The notes under the pieces are model-generated. The model was not told where the DNA came from, did not search any database, and was given only the letters and a program-made list of their open reading frames with translations. A program made the translations under genes and the position numbers. From Planctomycetales bacterium (GTDB lineage: Bacteria > Planctomycetota > Planctomycetia > Isosphaerales > Isosphaeraceae): a stretch of DNA of 9,745 nucleotides. Where the stretch lies: positions 1-9,745 of the forward strand of contig DAHZZC010000594.1 in the NCBI GenBank assembly GCA_027435495.1, written 5' to 3'. Positions within the stretch are counted from its first letter, which is position 1. Each line of letters starts with the position of its first letter. Below are positions 1-9,745 of this stretch, piece after piece.

Positions 1-105
1 ATGCTGTACCTCCGTGACGAGTCCCGATGATCACCAAATCTCCTACTTCACCGAGGAGCCAGTCTATCCCGAACAGCCGGTAGAATTCCATCGCCCGGTC
101 GCCTT
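1..105. other. left-edge segment without a supportable gene
   Basis: I see no gene I can defend here. A plus-strand frame is open from the left edge and runs into the repeat, ending at a stop at 218-220. A second plus-strand frame stops at 28-30. Either could be the last codons of a gene entering from the left, but neither shows a recognisable motif, and the first would have to read through most of a repeat unit. Minus-strand frames here are short and mostly translate the repeat. Confidence 0.4.
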
Positions 106-124
106 AGGGATAGGGCGCAGCCCC

Positions 125-149
125 TGTAGGAGGGAGCTCCAGCTCCCGA
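125..149 (+). repeat. REP-like hairpin A, copy 1
   Basis: This 25-nt element has a TGTAGGAG head (125-132), the stem GGAGCT (133-138), a CC loop, the return stem AGCTCC (141-146) and a CGA tail. The stem extends by one further G-C pair (132/147). A GTAG or GGAG tetranucleotide at the foot of a short imperfect palindrome is the known signature of bacterial REP sequences. Confidence 0.75.
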
Positions 150-178
150 CCCGGACGAAGCCCAAGGTGCCGCTCGGA

Positions 179-203
179 TCGCCGGCTGAAGCCGGCTCCT
201 GCA
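179..203 (-). repeat. REP-like hairpin B, copy 1 (inverted relative to A)
   Basis: Read on the minus strand, this 25-nt element has the head TGCAGGAG, the stem CCGGCT, a TC loop, the return stem AGCCGG and a CGA tail. Length, head, inner GCT/AGC pairs and tail match hairpin A, while the outer stem pairs differ in a compensatory way. With A it forms a head-out inverted pair separated by 29 nt, the arrangement of a BIME. Confidence 0.75.
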
Positions 204-238
204 ACAAGATGGACTGCTGAGGGATAGGGCGCAGCCCC

Positions 239-263
239 TGTAGGAGGGAGCTCCAGCTCCCGA
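239..263 (+). repeat. REP-like hairpin A, copy 2
   Basis: This is an identical second copy of hairpin A, displaced by exactly 114 bp. It keeps the TGTAGGAG head, the GGAGCT/AGCTCC stem and the CGA tail. Confidence 0.75.
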
Positions 264-292
264 CCCGGACGAAGCCAAAGGTGCCGCTCGGA

Positions 293-317
293 TCGCCGGC
301 TGAAGCCGGCTCCTGCA
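293..317 (-). repeat. REP-like hairpin B, copy 2
   Basis: This is an identical second copy of hairpin B, displaced by 114 bp. It lies 52 nt beyond the treZ stop codon and would be the first hairpin in a treZ read-through transcript. Confidence 0.75.
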
Positions 318-369
318 ACAGGATGGACCGATCCGGCCCCGGAACCTGGAGCGGGCTTTCCTATAAATG

Positions 370-2295
370 TCAACGGGAATACAAGTGCGAAATTGGTTGT
401 GATTGTGTGTCTCCCCCGGATCCAGCCGACCGGAACGCGAGCACCAGCGCCCCCGGCCGCAAGAATCGAACGGTCAGACGTTGCGCCAGAAATTCGACCT
501 CCGCAGGGCAGGGGTCGGAGGTATAGTCCTCATCCTCGGTGGTCCAAATCGCCTCGGGCACCACGTCCCGCACCTCGCCGATCAGGCCGTCGGGCACGAT
601 CACCGGGCCGCATCCGCGCAGCCGGCACGCGACGATCACGAGATCGCGATCGTGGTCGTATCGCAGCACGATCGAGTCCTCATCCGGCGCCACCGCCCGG
701 AACGAACACCAATCGAACGCGCGAAGGACCGGCTCCGAGCGCCGGAGGGCGATCCCATCGCGATGGAGCCGCCAGATCGAGGCGTGCGACTTGTGCGCAA
801 TCTCCGACCAGTCCAGCCGAGATGACACGAACGTCGACTCGGCCTGCGGATCGGGGATGCGGTCGGGCGCCCCCGGCGCCTGGAAGGCCCGGTACGTCCG
901 GAAATCGCGGTGCCGCCCCTCGCGCACCCTGCGCCCGAGTTCCGGCTCATGATCGGTGAAGTACAGAAACGGCGACGAGGCCGCCCATTCCTGCCCCATG
1001 AAAAGGAGCGGCGTCTCGGGCGCGAGCAACAGGAGCGTCGAGGCCGCGCGATAGGTCGCCGGATCGACCCGATGATTCAGCCGATCGCCCATCGCCCGGT
1101 TGCCGATCCGATCGTGATTCTGAATGCAGAAGACCAGGCTTTGAAGGGGTAGGCCGGATGGATCCGTCCCGCGCGGCTTGCCCCGGTGAATGGAAAACTG
1201 CCCGGTGTAAAACCATCCGCGCTCGATCGTGGTGGCGAGGTCGGCGGTCGACCCGGCGAAGTCGCGATAAACGCCGTCGTCGTCGCCGGTCAGCAGGCGA
1301 CGAAGCTGGTGGTGAAAGTCGTCCGACCAGAGGCCATCGAGCCCCCATCCTCCATCGAATTCGGGCTGAAGCATCGACGACAGGTTACGGTGGTCCTCGG
1401 CGATCAGGTGAATCGACCGATGGGAGACCTGCTCGCGGACCGTCGCGGAAAGCTCGGCCAGGAAGTGGCGCGGGCCCTCGTCGATCATCGCGTGGGTCGC
1501 GTCGAGCCGAAGGCCGTCGATGTGGTACTCGTGAATCCAGTGCAGCGCGTTCTCGATGAAGAACGCCCGGACCCTCGGGCTATCCGGCCCGTCGAGATTC
1601 ACTGCTGGTCCCCAGGGCGTCCGGTGTGAATCCGAGAGATACGACGGACTGAACCGCATCAGCGAGCAGCCGTCGGGGCCGAAGTGGTTGTAAACCACGT
1701 CGAGGAGCACGGCCATCCCGAGCGAATGGGCCCGATCGACCAGCCGACGCAGGTCGTCGGGGCGGCCGTAGCACCGCGCCGGTGCAAACAGCGAAACTCC
1801 GTCGTATCCCCAGTTCCACCGCCCGGGAAAGTCGCCGACCGGCATCAGTTCGATCGCTGTGACGCCCAGCCGGGCCAGTTCGGGCAGTCGCTCCGTGGCG
1901 CCCGCGAAGGTCCCCTCGGGCGTGAATGTCCCGACGTGCAATTCGTAGACAATCAGATCGTCGCGAGTGATCCCGGCCCAACCTTTATCCGTCCAGGCGA
2001 AGGCCGACGGATCGATGATCTCGGAGGGACCGCGCACGCCCTCGGGCTGGAATCGCGAGGCCGGATCGGGGTAGGGGCCCTCGCCGTCGAGCCGATATCC
2101 GTAGCGGTCGCCTGGCCGGAAGTCTGTTGACGTGCCCGCGAATGTCCCATCGGCCGATCGCCTCAAAACAAACACATGTTCCGGCGCCCCCGTGCCCCAG
2201 GCGACGACTTCCACCCGTTCGGTTGTCGGCGCCCAGACACGGAATCGCGTCGCGTGGCTTTCTGGAAGGGCGCCGAGGGTCAGCTTCGATTTCAT
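370..2295 (-). CDS. treZ: malto-oligosyltrehalose trehalohydrolase (TreZ)
   Basis: This cytoplasmic GH13 enzyme hydrolyses the alpha-1,4 bond next to the terminal trehalosyl unit made by TreY on malto-oligosaccharides, releasing trehalose. The protein is 641 residues. An N-terminal E-set/CBM48-like domain (about 10-105, with FRVWAP) precedes the (beta/alpha)8 barrel. The barrel has region I DVVYNHFGPDG, region II GLRLDATHAM with nucleophile D265, region III LIAEDH with acid/base E300, and region IV QNHDRIGNRAMGDR with D395. The QNHD.IGNRA.GDR form of region IV is typical of TreZ and separates it from GlgB and GlgX. LLFMGQEWAASSPF and a C-terminal beta domain follow. I chose the ATG at 2295 because AGAGGA lies 5 nt upstream; the longer frame to 2367 begins with TTG, lacks such a site, and adds 24 residues before the conserved fold. 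TreY is not in the window. The gene is separated from the upstream glgB end by 438 nt containing an opposing small gene, so it probably has its own promoter. Confidence 0.95.
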   Translation of the reverse strand: MKSKLTLGALPESHATRFRVWAPTTERVEVVAWGTGAPEHVFVLRRSADGTFAGTSTDFRPGDRYGYRLDGEGPYPDPASRFQPEGVRGPSEIIDPSAFAWTDKGWAGITRDDLIVYELHVGTFTPEGTFAGATERLPELARLGVTAIELMPVGDFPGRWNWGYDGVSLFAPARCYGRPDDLRRLVDRAHSLGMAVLLDVVYNHFGPDGCSLMRFSPSYLSDSHRTPWGPAVNLDGPDSPRVRAFFIENALHWIHEYHIDGLRLDATHAMIDEGPRHFLAELSATVREQVSHRSIHLIAEDHRNLSSMLQPEFDGGWGLDGLWSDDFHHQLRRLLTGDDDGVYRDFAGSTADLATTIERGWFYTGQFSIHRGKPRGTDPSGLPLQSLVFCIQNHDRIGNRAMGDRLNHRVDPATYRAASTLLLLAPETPLLFMGQEWAASSPFLYFTDHEPELGRRVREGRHRDFRTYRAFQAPGAPDRIPDPQAESTFVSSRLDWSEIAHKSHASIWRLHRDGIALRRSEPVLRAFDWCSFRAVAPDEDSIVLRYDHDRDLVIVACRLRGCGPVIVPDGLIGEVRDVVPEAIWTTEDEDYTSDPCPAEVEFLAQRLTVRFLRPGALVLAFRSAGSGGDTQSQPISHLYSR

Positions 2296-2300
2296 CGATT

Positions 2301-2306
2301 TCCTCT
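2301..2306 (-). promoter_or_regulatory. ribosome binding site of treZ
   Basis: AGAGGA on the minus strand, 5 nt before the ATG at 2295. It decides the treZ start in favour of 2295 over the upstream TTG. Confidence 0.75.
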
Positions 2307-2435
2307 CGGCTTCGTCAGGAAAGAGAGGAACGTCCCGTAAACTCGGATGCCTCCGCGTTCGATCCAAATAATTGGCCCGACGGACCGAATCCTCTACCGA
2401 GACGATCCATCAGTCCGCGTTTCCCGGCTCGCGGC

Positions 2436-2445
2436 AGGGAGGGGG
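2436..2445 (+). promoter_or_regulatory. ribosome binding site of the small secreted-protein gene
   Basis: AGGGAGGGGG precedes the ATG at 2449. Its GGAGG core (2438-2442) is 6 nt from the start codon, an optimal distance. This strong site is the main support for calling the small gene. Confidence 0.55.
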
Positions 2446-2448
2446 AAA

Positions 2449-2715
2449 ATGGAAACGTTCGAACCGACCTTCAGGATACTCTTGACGATCGTTCTGATCA
2501 TGATTGCCGTCTCTACGCTTGGAGCCGATGAGCCCGAGCAGCCGGTTCGACCAAGGCATGAGCACCCGGACGAGGTCAACCCGCCGCTCGACGGCCGGGC
2601 GATCGCCGGTTATGTTTCGAGCACATCCACCCGGGCCGCGAGCGACGGCAGGTTTCTCCTCGCGGACCTCGATACGACGGCCCATCCCCTCTGGGATCGC
2701 GATGTCGACGGCTGA
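2449..2715 (+). CDS. small putative secreted protein, function unknown
   Basis: I do not recognise this 88-residue protein. Its N-terminus looks like a signal peptide: a short start with R9, a hydrophobic core from about residue 10 to 22 (ILLTIVLIMIAV), and a plausible cleavage site after STLGA, leaving DEPEQP at the mature N-terminus. The mature part of about 62 residues is charged, proline-rich near its start, has no cysteine, and ends in LWDRDVDG. An excellent Shine-Dalgarno site precedes the ATG. It is oriented against its neighbours, head-to-head with treZ (153 nt) and tail-to-tail with the maltokinase-branching enzyme gene (18 nt). A chance frame in GC-rich DNA cannot be excluded, but a signal peptide and a strong ribosome binding site together argue for a gene. 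There is no evidence linking it to glucan metabolism. Confidence 0.5.
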   Translation: METFEPTFRILLTIVLIMIAVSTLGADEPEQPVRPRHEHPDEVNPPLDGRAIAGYVSSTSTRAASDGRFLLADLDTTAHPLWDRDVDG

Positions 2716-2733
2716 ACTTCTCCTCCAGGCGAT

Positions 2734-6339
<3,606 letters not shown>

Positions 6340-6348
6340 GGTCGATGG

Positions 6349-6354
6349 CTCCGC
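6349..6354 (-). promoter_or_regulatory. ribosome binding site of the maltokinase-GlgB gene
   Basis: GCGGAG on the minus strand, 9 nt before the ATG at 6339 and within the 34-nt gap after the glgE stop. It supports the start at 6339 over the ATG at 6480 inside glgE. A second purine run, GAGGA, overlaps the glgE stop codon but is about 30 nt from the start, too far to serve it. Confidence 0.5.
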
Positions 6355-6373
6355 TTCGGCCGTCGGTTCGTCC

Positions 6374-8398
6374 TCAGGAGTAGTAGTCGAAATCGCGCTC
6401 CGACTTGATCTTCCGGCGCACCCGGAAAACCTGGGCGGGGCTGGCGGCGGGGTCGAGGAGGACGAAGTTCGACTCACCATGCCAGAGGTATCGGGCGTCC
6501 CCGATCAGGTCGTGAACCTGGAACGATTCACCATGCTCGGTGGGCAGACCCAGCTCCGAGAGCGGGAGCCGGACCCATCCCGACTGGACATGGTGCGGAT
6601 CCAGGTTCACCGCCACGAGAACGATGTTCGAGAGGTCGGGCGTTATCTTGCCGTAGAAGAGGATCTGGTCGTTGTCGCTCGGGAAGAACTGCAAATTGCG
6701 GTCGTGATGCAGCGCGGGGTTCTCACGACGGATCGTATTGAGCCGGGCGATGTACTCGCGCAGGCTTGCCGGATCATCACGGTTCCAGTGGCTTACCTGG
6801 TACTTCTCAGAGTCCCGATACTCCTCCGACCCGTGCCGGACGGCCTGCCCGACGCAAAGCTCGAACGGCGGCCCGTAAATCCCGTAGGTCGCCCCAAGCG
6901 TCGCCGCGAGAACGGCCCGAACCTGGAACGCCGCCCGTCCGCCGTACTGCAAGTACTCGGGGAGAATGTCGGGGGTGTTGGCGAAGAGGTTCGGCCTCAT
7001 GTACTCGGCCGATTCCGTCTGTGTCAGCTCGGTGAAGTATTCGATCAACTCCTGCTTCGTATTCCGCCAGGTGAAATACGAATAGGATTGCGTGTATCCG
7101 CCCTTCGCCAGCCGTCGCATCACCTTGGGCCGGGTGAAGGCCTCGGAAAGGAAGATGACCTCCGGATCGCGTGCCTGGACCTCGGCAATCACCCAGTCCC
7201 AGAACGGGAAGGGCTTCGTGTGCGGGTTATCCACGCGGAAGATCTTGATACCCCGGTCGACCCAGAAGAGAAAGACGTCGCGCAGCTCGTTCCAGAGGGC
7301 GCGCCAGTCGCTCGATTCGAAGTCGATCGGATAGATGTCCTGATATTTCTTCGGTGGATTCTCGGCGTACTTGATGGTGCCGTCGGGCCGGTGGCGAAAC
7401 CACTCGGGATGTTCGCGGACATAGGGATGATCGGGCGACGCCTGGAAGGCGATATCCATCGCGATCTCGATCCCAAGCTTGCCGGCTGCGCCGATGAGCC
7501 TCTCGAAATCGTCGAAGGTGCCAAGCTGAGGGTGGATCGCCTTGTGGCCGCCCTCGTCGGAGCCGATGCCCCAGGGACTTCCCGGATCGTTCGCCCCGGC
7601 GTGGAGGGTGTTGTTCGGACCCTTGCGGAAGCTCTTGCCGATCGGGTGGATCGGAGGAAGGTACAGGACATCGAAGCCCATCGAGGCGACATACGGGAGG
7701 AGCGCCTCGACGTCGCGGAACGACCCATGCTTGCCCGGCTCGGTTGAGGCCGATCGAGGGAACATCTCGTACCAGGCGCCGTATCGGGCTCGCTCGCGCT
7801 CCACGACGATCCCGAGAACACGTTCATAAGTCCGGCTGCCGTCTCGGTCGGGGTAATGGGCCATCGCGGCGGCAAGCTGCGGATCACGGGCGGCGGCCAC
7901 CCGCGCGGCCTGATCGCCCTCGCGGAGCATCTCGGTACGACGTCGGAGCCAGTCTCCCTCCGGACCGCCTGCACGCTCGGCTGCCTGTCGGACCAGTTCG
8001 GCTCCTTCGAGAAGCTCGCTGGCGACGTCCTGCCCGGCGTCGACCTTCTTCGAAAGGTCGCGGAGCCAGGTCCCGAAGCGGTCAATCCAGGCCTCGACCG
8101 TGTACTCGTGCCGCCCGATCGCCGGAACGCGGAAGGTCGCGCTCCACCGGTCATTGCCCTTGGCGAGCATCGCGACCTCGGACCATCGATCCGACCCGGC
8201 CGCCCGGTGCTTCACGACCGAGGCGAGCATGTCGTGACCCTCGGCGAAAATGTCCGCCGAGACAGTGACCTCCTCGCCCACGGTCCGCTTGATCGGAAAC
8301 CGGCCGGCGTCGATCTCGGGCCGGACCCCCTCGATCACCACGCGAGAGGGCGACCCCTCGCCCCGTCGCGACGGCTCTGCGCGTGAAGCGATCGCCAT
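6374..8398 (-). CDS. glgE: alpha-1,4-glucan:maltose-1-phosphate maltosyltransferase (GlgE)
   Basis: GlgE (GH13 subfamily 3) transfers maltosyl from alpha-maltose 1-phosphate to the non-reducing end of an alpha-1,4-glucan, releasing phosphate, in the cytoplasm. The protein has 674 residues, close to the 675 of Streptomyces coelicolor GlgE. The N-terminal domain begins RVVIEGVRPEIDAGRFPIKR, typical of GlgE. The barrel starts near residue 205 (RYGAWYEMFPRS) and continues with VLYLPPIHPIG and an EHPEWFRHRPDGTIKYAENPP-type segment. Nucleophile D390 lies in FRVDNPHTK and acid/base E419 in FLSEAFTRP, the same 29-residue spacing as D394 and E423 of the Streptomyces enzyme. ANTPDILPEYLQ follows. The ATG at 8398 is preferred: an upstream ATG at 8494 has no Shine-Dalgarno sequence and adds 32 residues ahead of the conserved N-terminus. 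A GGGA 6 nt upstream of 8398 is a modest ribosome binding site. It is the first gene of the operon, followed 34 nt later by maltokinase-glgB. Confidence 0.97.
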   Translation of the reverse strand: MAIASRAEPSRRGEGSPSRVVIEGVRPEIDAGRFPIKRTVGEEVTVSADIFAEGHDMLASVVKHRAAGSDRWSEVAMLAKGNDRWSATFRVPAIGRHEYTVEAWIDRFGTWLRDLSKKVDAGQDVASELLEGAELVRQAAERAGGPEGDWLRRRTEMLREGDQAARVAAARDPQLAAAMAHYPDRDGSRTYERVLGIVVERERARYGAWYEMFPRSASTEPGKHGSFRDVEALLPYVASMGFDVLYLPPIHPIGKSFRKGPNNTLHAGANDPGSPWGIGSDEGGHKAIHPQLGTFDDFERLIGAAGKLGIEIAMDIAFQASPDHPYVREHPEWFRHRPDGTIKYAENPPKKYQDIYPIDFESSDWRALWNELRDVFLFWVDRGIKIFRVDNPHTKPFPFWDWVIAEVQARDPEVIFLSEAFTRPKVMRRLAKGGYTQSYSYFTWRNTKQELIEYFTELTQTESAEYMRPNLFANTPDILPEYLQYGGRAAFQVRAVLAATLGATYGIYGPPFELCVGQAVRHGSEEYRDSEKYQVSHWNRDDPASLREYIARLNTIRRENPALHHDRNLQFFPSDNDQILFYGKITPDLSNIVLVAVNLDPHHVQSGWVRLPLSELGLPTEHGESFQVHDLIGDARYLWHGESNFVLLDPAASPAQVFRVRRKIKSERDFDYYS

Positions 8399-8489
8399 GG
8401 TTCGTCCCGCAATCCCCCTGGCCACAATGGAATGCCCGGACCTGGCCTCACGCCCGCCCGGGAAGAATCCCGCCTCTGGACATGCAGCT

Positions 8490-8495
8490 ATCATA
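8490..8495 (-). promoter_or_regulatory. candidate -10 element for the glgE operon
   Basis: TATGAT on the minus strand differs from the sigma-70 consensus TATAAT at one position. It would place transcription start near 8483 and give a leader of about 85 nt. No good -35 hexamer lies 16-18 nt upstream (the 17-nt position reads CGCTTC), so the call is weak. Confidence 0.25.
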
Positions 8496-8533
8496 CCGGA
8501 GAATCGTCCGCCGAAGCGACCCCCACGCCCACC

Positions 8534-8538
8534 GAGGA
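8534..8538 (+). promoter_or_regulatory. ribosome binding site of the four-helix membrane protein gene
   Basis: GAGGA, 9 nt before the ATG at 8548. It selects this start over in-frame codons further upstream that would run into the glgE promoter and coding region. Confidence 0.55.
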
Positions 8539-8547
8539 CCTCGATCG

Positions 8548-8988
8548 ATGGCGAACAACCTTCCCCTGCTGGCCGCGCTGGCCTCGACCCTTTACATGAC
8601 CGGCGCCATCGCCGTTGTCCACCGGGTGCATTACCCGCTCTTCGATCGCGTGGAGCCCTCGGCTTTTCGACGATACCACGAGCAGCACGTCCGGTTGATC
8701 ACGCCGGTTGTGGCCGTGCCGATGGTCGTCGAACTGCTCGCAAGTGGCTGGCTGACGGTCTGGCCCCCGTCCGGCTCGAATCGATGGCTGGCCGGTTCCG
8801 GCCTGATCGCCGCGCTGGTGACCTGGGTGGTGACGGCCTCGCTCTCGGTCCCGCTTCACAACCGGCTCGCCGAGGGATTTGACCCGGCCCCGCATCGGGC
8901 CCTGGTACGCACCAACGCCATCCGTGCCGTGGCCTGGTTCGTCCACTCGGGAATTCTCCTGGTGATGACGGCTCAGGCCCTCCGGTGA
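8548..8988 (+). CDS. small four-helix integral membrane protein, function unknown
   Basis: I do not recognise a characterised family, though the layout resembles small bacterial DUF-type membrane proteins. The 146-residue protein has four hydrophobic segments, at about 4-24, 50-72, 80-101 and 124-143. Histidines cluster near the predicted membrane boundaries: H25 and H29 (VVHRVHYPLF), H44 and H47 (RRYHEQHVR), H104 (VPLHNRLAEGFD), H116 and H133. The patterns HYPLF, YHEQH and VPLHN...G.D look like conserved family signatures. Metal, haem or quinone binding would fit that pattern but is a guess. The start at 8548 follows GAGGA and places the first helix immediately after a short MANN. The in-frame upstream extension to 8383 overlaps the glgE start and is rejected. 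It diverges from glgE and converges on the glycosyltransferase gene with only 11 nt between stop codons, so a functional link to either is not implied. Confidence 0.8.
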   Translation: MANNLPLLAALASTLYMTGAIAVVHRVHYPLFDRVEPSAFRRYHEQHVRLITPVVAVPMVVELLASGWLTVWPPSGSNRWLAGSGLIAALVTWVVTASLSVPLHNRLAEGFDPAPHRALVRTNAIRAVAWFVHSGILLVMTAQALR

Positions 8989-8999
8989 TTCCTTCGTCC

Positions 9000-9745
9000 T
9001 CAATCGGATCGCTCCGTGGGCGGCCCCAGCACGAGCACGCCCAGCATCGCCAGGAAGATCGCATTTTTGAGGTTGCTGGCGAGGATCAAAATGAGGCTGT
9101 CCCTCGGGAATGTCCCGGCCATCGCGGGGACGATCAGCGTCGCCGCGGTTCCGGCTGTCAGCAGGAGGAAGCTTCGTCGGGCGGCTGGGTCTTCCATCGC
9201 GGCGATGAAGGGTAAGAGCCAGATCAGGAACTGCGGAGAGAAGACCTTGCCCGCGACGATGAACGCCAGGATGGCCGCGCCGCTGTATCGAACGCCCTCC
9301 CTGGCTCCCCGCCTCGCGTGGACGATCGCGACCCAGAGAACGGCCGCGGCCTGAATGGGCAGGACGCCTGGGAGCAGACGAGGAGTCCAGGGCGTGACCG
9401 AGGCCCAGGCCGCCCGATCGCGGACGATCTGGATCGCCTCGCCACTCGCCTTCGCGGCGAGCATCTGAAGTCCCGAGTAAAGACTCCCGTATTCCAGTCC
9501 GCGACCGATCTGGTAAGAGAGCGACCCGGCCACGCCCTTCGGGGTTCCGGTCGCGAGCCAGAGGGCCGTCCCCACGACCATTGTCGAGGCGAAGACGAGC
9601 AGCCCGCGAACCCGCGGCGATCGCGCCAGGTCGCCGGGCGCCTCGACCATCACGATCACCGCCGGGCCGATCTTCAGCAGTGTGCCCAGTCCGGCCAGTA
9701 GCCCGCCGATTCGACGACGTCCCGACTCCCAGGCGATCGCCGATG
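9000..9745 (-). CDS. GT87-like polytopic membrane glycosyltransferase, C-terminal part (gene runs off the right edge)
   Basis: The frame is open from the right edge to a TGA at 9000-9002, giving at least 247 residues of the C-terminal part. The window does not contain the start; a GTG at 9659 is internal, because the frame upstream continues with family-like sequence (GLGTLLKIGPAV). The protein is strongly hydrophobic, with about six membrane segments. LLKIGPAV near the left of the fragment and GKVFSPQFLIWLLPFIA near its C-terminal third are typical of GT-C glycosyltransferases of family GT87 (DUF2029 type). These use polyprenyl-phosphate sugars to glycosylate acceptors outside the cytoplasmic membrane. 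The DXD-type catalytic loop of this fold lies near the N-terminus and is therefore outside the window, so activity cannot be judged. Sugar donor and acceptor are unknown. It ends 11 nt from the convergent membrane-protein gene, which leaves no room for a terminator between them. Confidence 0.75.
   Translation of the reverse strand, partial: SAIAWESGRRRIGGLLAGLGTLLKIGPAVIVMVEAPGDLARSPRVRGLLVFASTMVVGTALWLATGTPKGVAGSLSYQIGRGLEYGSLYSGLQMLAAKASGEAIQIVRDRAAWASVTPWTPRLLPGVLPIQAAAVLWVAIVHARRGAREGVRYSGAAILAFIVAGKVFSPQFLIWLLPFIAAMEDPAARRSFLLLTAGTAATLIVPAMAGTFPRDSLILILASNLKNAIFLAMLGVLVLGPPTERSD

Larger units (their letters stand above)
106..328. repeat. tandem duplication of a 114-bp unit containing paired REP-like hairpins
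   Basis: Positions 106-214 and 220-328 are the same 109-bp sequence, separated by 5 nt, giving a period of 114. By eye they differ at only two positions, one near 163/277 and one near 207/321. Each unit carries two perfect inverted repeats in opposite orientation, annotated separately. The near-identity points to a recent duplication. The block begins 41 nt beyond the treZ stop codon, so it would form the 3' end of a treZ transcript. By analogy with other bacterial REP/BIME elements it may stabilise or terminate that transcript, but no U-run marks a standard intrinsic terminator. Confidence 0.9.
2296..2448. promoter_or_regulatory. divergent intergenic region between treZ and the small plus-strand gene
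   Basis: These 153 nt separate the treZ start (leftward) from a small rightward gene, so they should hold the treZ promoter and, if the small gene is real, its promoter too. The only AT-rich patch is AAATAATT at 2366-2373, which could form part of a -10 region on either strand. I could not find a convincing -35/-10 pair, so no box is called. Confidence 0.35.
8399..8547. promoter_or_regulatory. divergent promoter region between glgE and the four-helix membrane protein gene
   Basis: These 149 nt lie between two divergent start codons and must carry the promoter of the glgE operon unless transcription enters from elsewhere. The best single element is a TATGAT hexamer on the minus strand (annotated separately). 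I see no operator-like palindrome and no riboswitch-like structure. Confidence 0.5.

Noticed and set aside
14..220. A plus-strand frame from a GTG at 14 to a stop at 218-220
   Set aside because: More than half of its translation comes from the repeat unit, no ribosome binding site is seen and no motif is recognisable. A gene tail entering from the left edge remains possible but is unsupported.
106..328. The tandem repeat as a CRISPR array
   Set aside because: There are only two units of 109 bp separated by 5 nt, with internal palindromes and no spacer-sized unique sequence and no cas genes, so this is a REP-type duplication.
48..373. Minus-strand frames across the repeat block encoding duplicated Gly/Ser/Leu-rich peptides
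   Set aside because: The internal repeats of these peptides merely translate the DNA duplication, and three different frames do so at once, which is what non-coding repeat DNA looks like.
393..959. Overlapping plus-strand frames opposite the treZ C-terminal region
   Set aside because: They encode low-complexity Arg/Pro/Ser-rich sequence typical of out-of-frame GC-rich DNA, and treZ is continuous on the other strand.
2296..2367. An upstream TTG start for treZ adding 24 residues
   Set aside because: The ATG at 2295 has AGAGGA at 5 nt spacing, and the added residues precede the conserved start of the E-set domain.
6340..6480. An upstream ATG at 6480 that would lengthen the fusion protein by 47 residues
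   Set aside because: It lies inside the glgE 3' coding region, the added residues are low-complexity Ser/Pro/Thr, and the ATG at 6339 has its own upstream purine-rich site just before the conserved maltokinase N-cap.
8399..8494. An upstream ATG start for glgE adding 32 residues
   Set aside because: It has no Shine-Dalgarno sequence, overlaps the candidate -10 element and adds non-conserved residues; starting at 8398 gives the usual GlgE length.

Overview
The window is GC-rich bacterial DNA dominated by alpha-glucan and trehalose metabolism. The composition, the long stop-free antisense frames and the gene content would suit a planctomycete of the Isosphaeraceae type. That taxonomic guess is an inference: the window holds no rRNA or other marker gene.

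Layout, left to right. Positions 1-105 hold no gene I can support. Positions 106-328 hold a 114-bp-period tandem duplication. Each unit carries two inverted REP-like hairpins whose stems differ by compensatory base changes. Three glucan genes follow, all on the minus strand and transcribed right to left. treZ (370-2295) encodes malto-oligosyltrehalose trehalohydrolase. A very long gene (2734-6339) encodes a maltokinase fused to a glycogen branching enzyme. glgE (6374-8398) encodes the maltose-1-phosphate maltosyltransferase. A small plus-strand gene for a possible secreted 88-residue protein (2449-2715) lies between treZ and the fusion gene. Right of glgE, a plus-strand gene for a four-helix membrane protein of unknown function (8548-8988) diverges from glgE. 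It converges on the 3' part of a GT87-like polytopic glycosyltransferase gene (9000 to the right edge, minus strand).

How the genes work together. Maltokinase makes maltose 1-phosphate from maltose and ATP. GlgE transfers the maltosyl unit to a growing alpha-1,4-glucan, and GlgB adds alpha-1,6 branches. glgE and the fusion gene are 34 nt apart, so they are very probably co-transcribed, and all three steps of the GlgE pathway are encoded in two adjacent cistrons. TreZ, normally partnered by TreY, releases trehalose from glucan chain ends; trehalose could re-enter the pathway through trehalose synthase (TreS). Neither TreS nor TreY is in the window.

The most unusual points are the maltokinase-GlgB fusion (the well-known partner of maltokinase is TreS), which replaces the usual N1 domain of GlgB, and the REP-like repeat just downstream of treZ.
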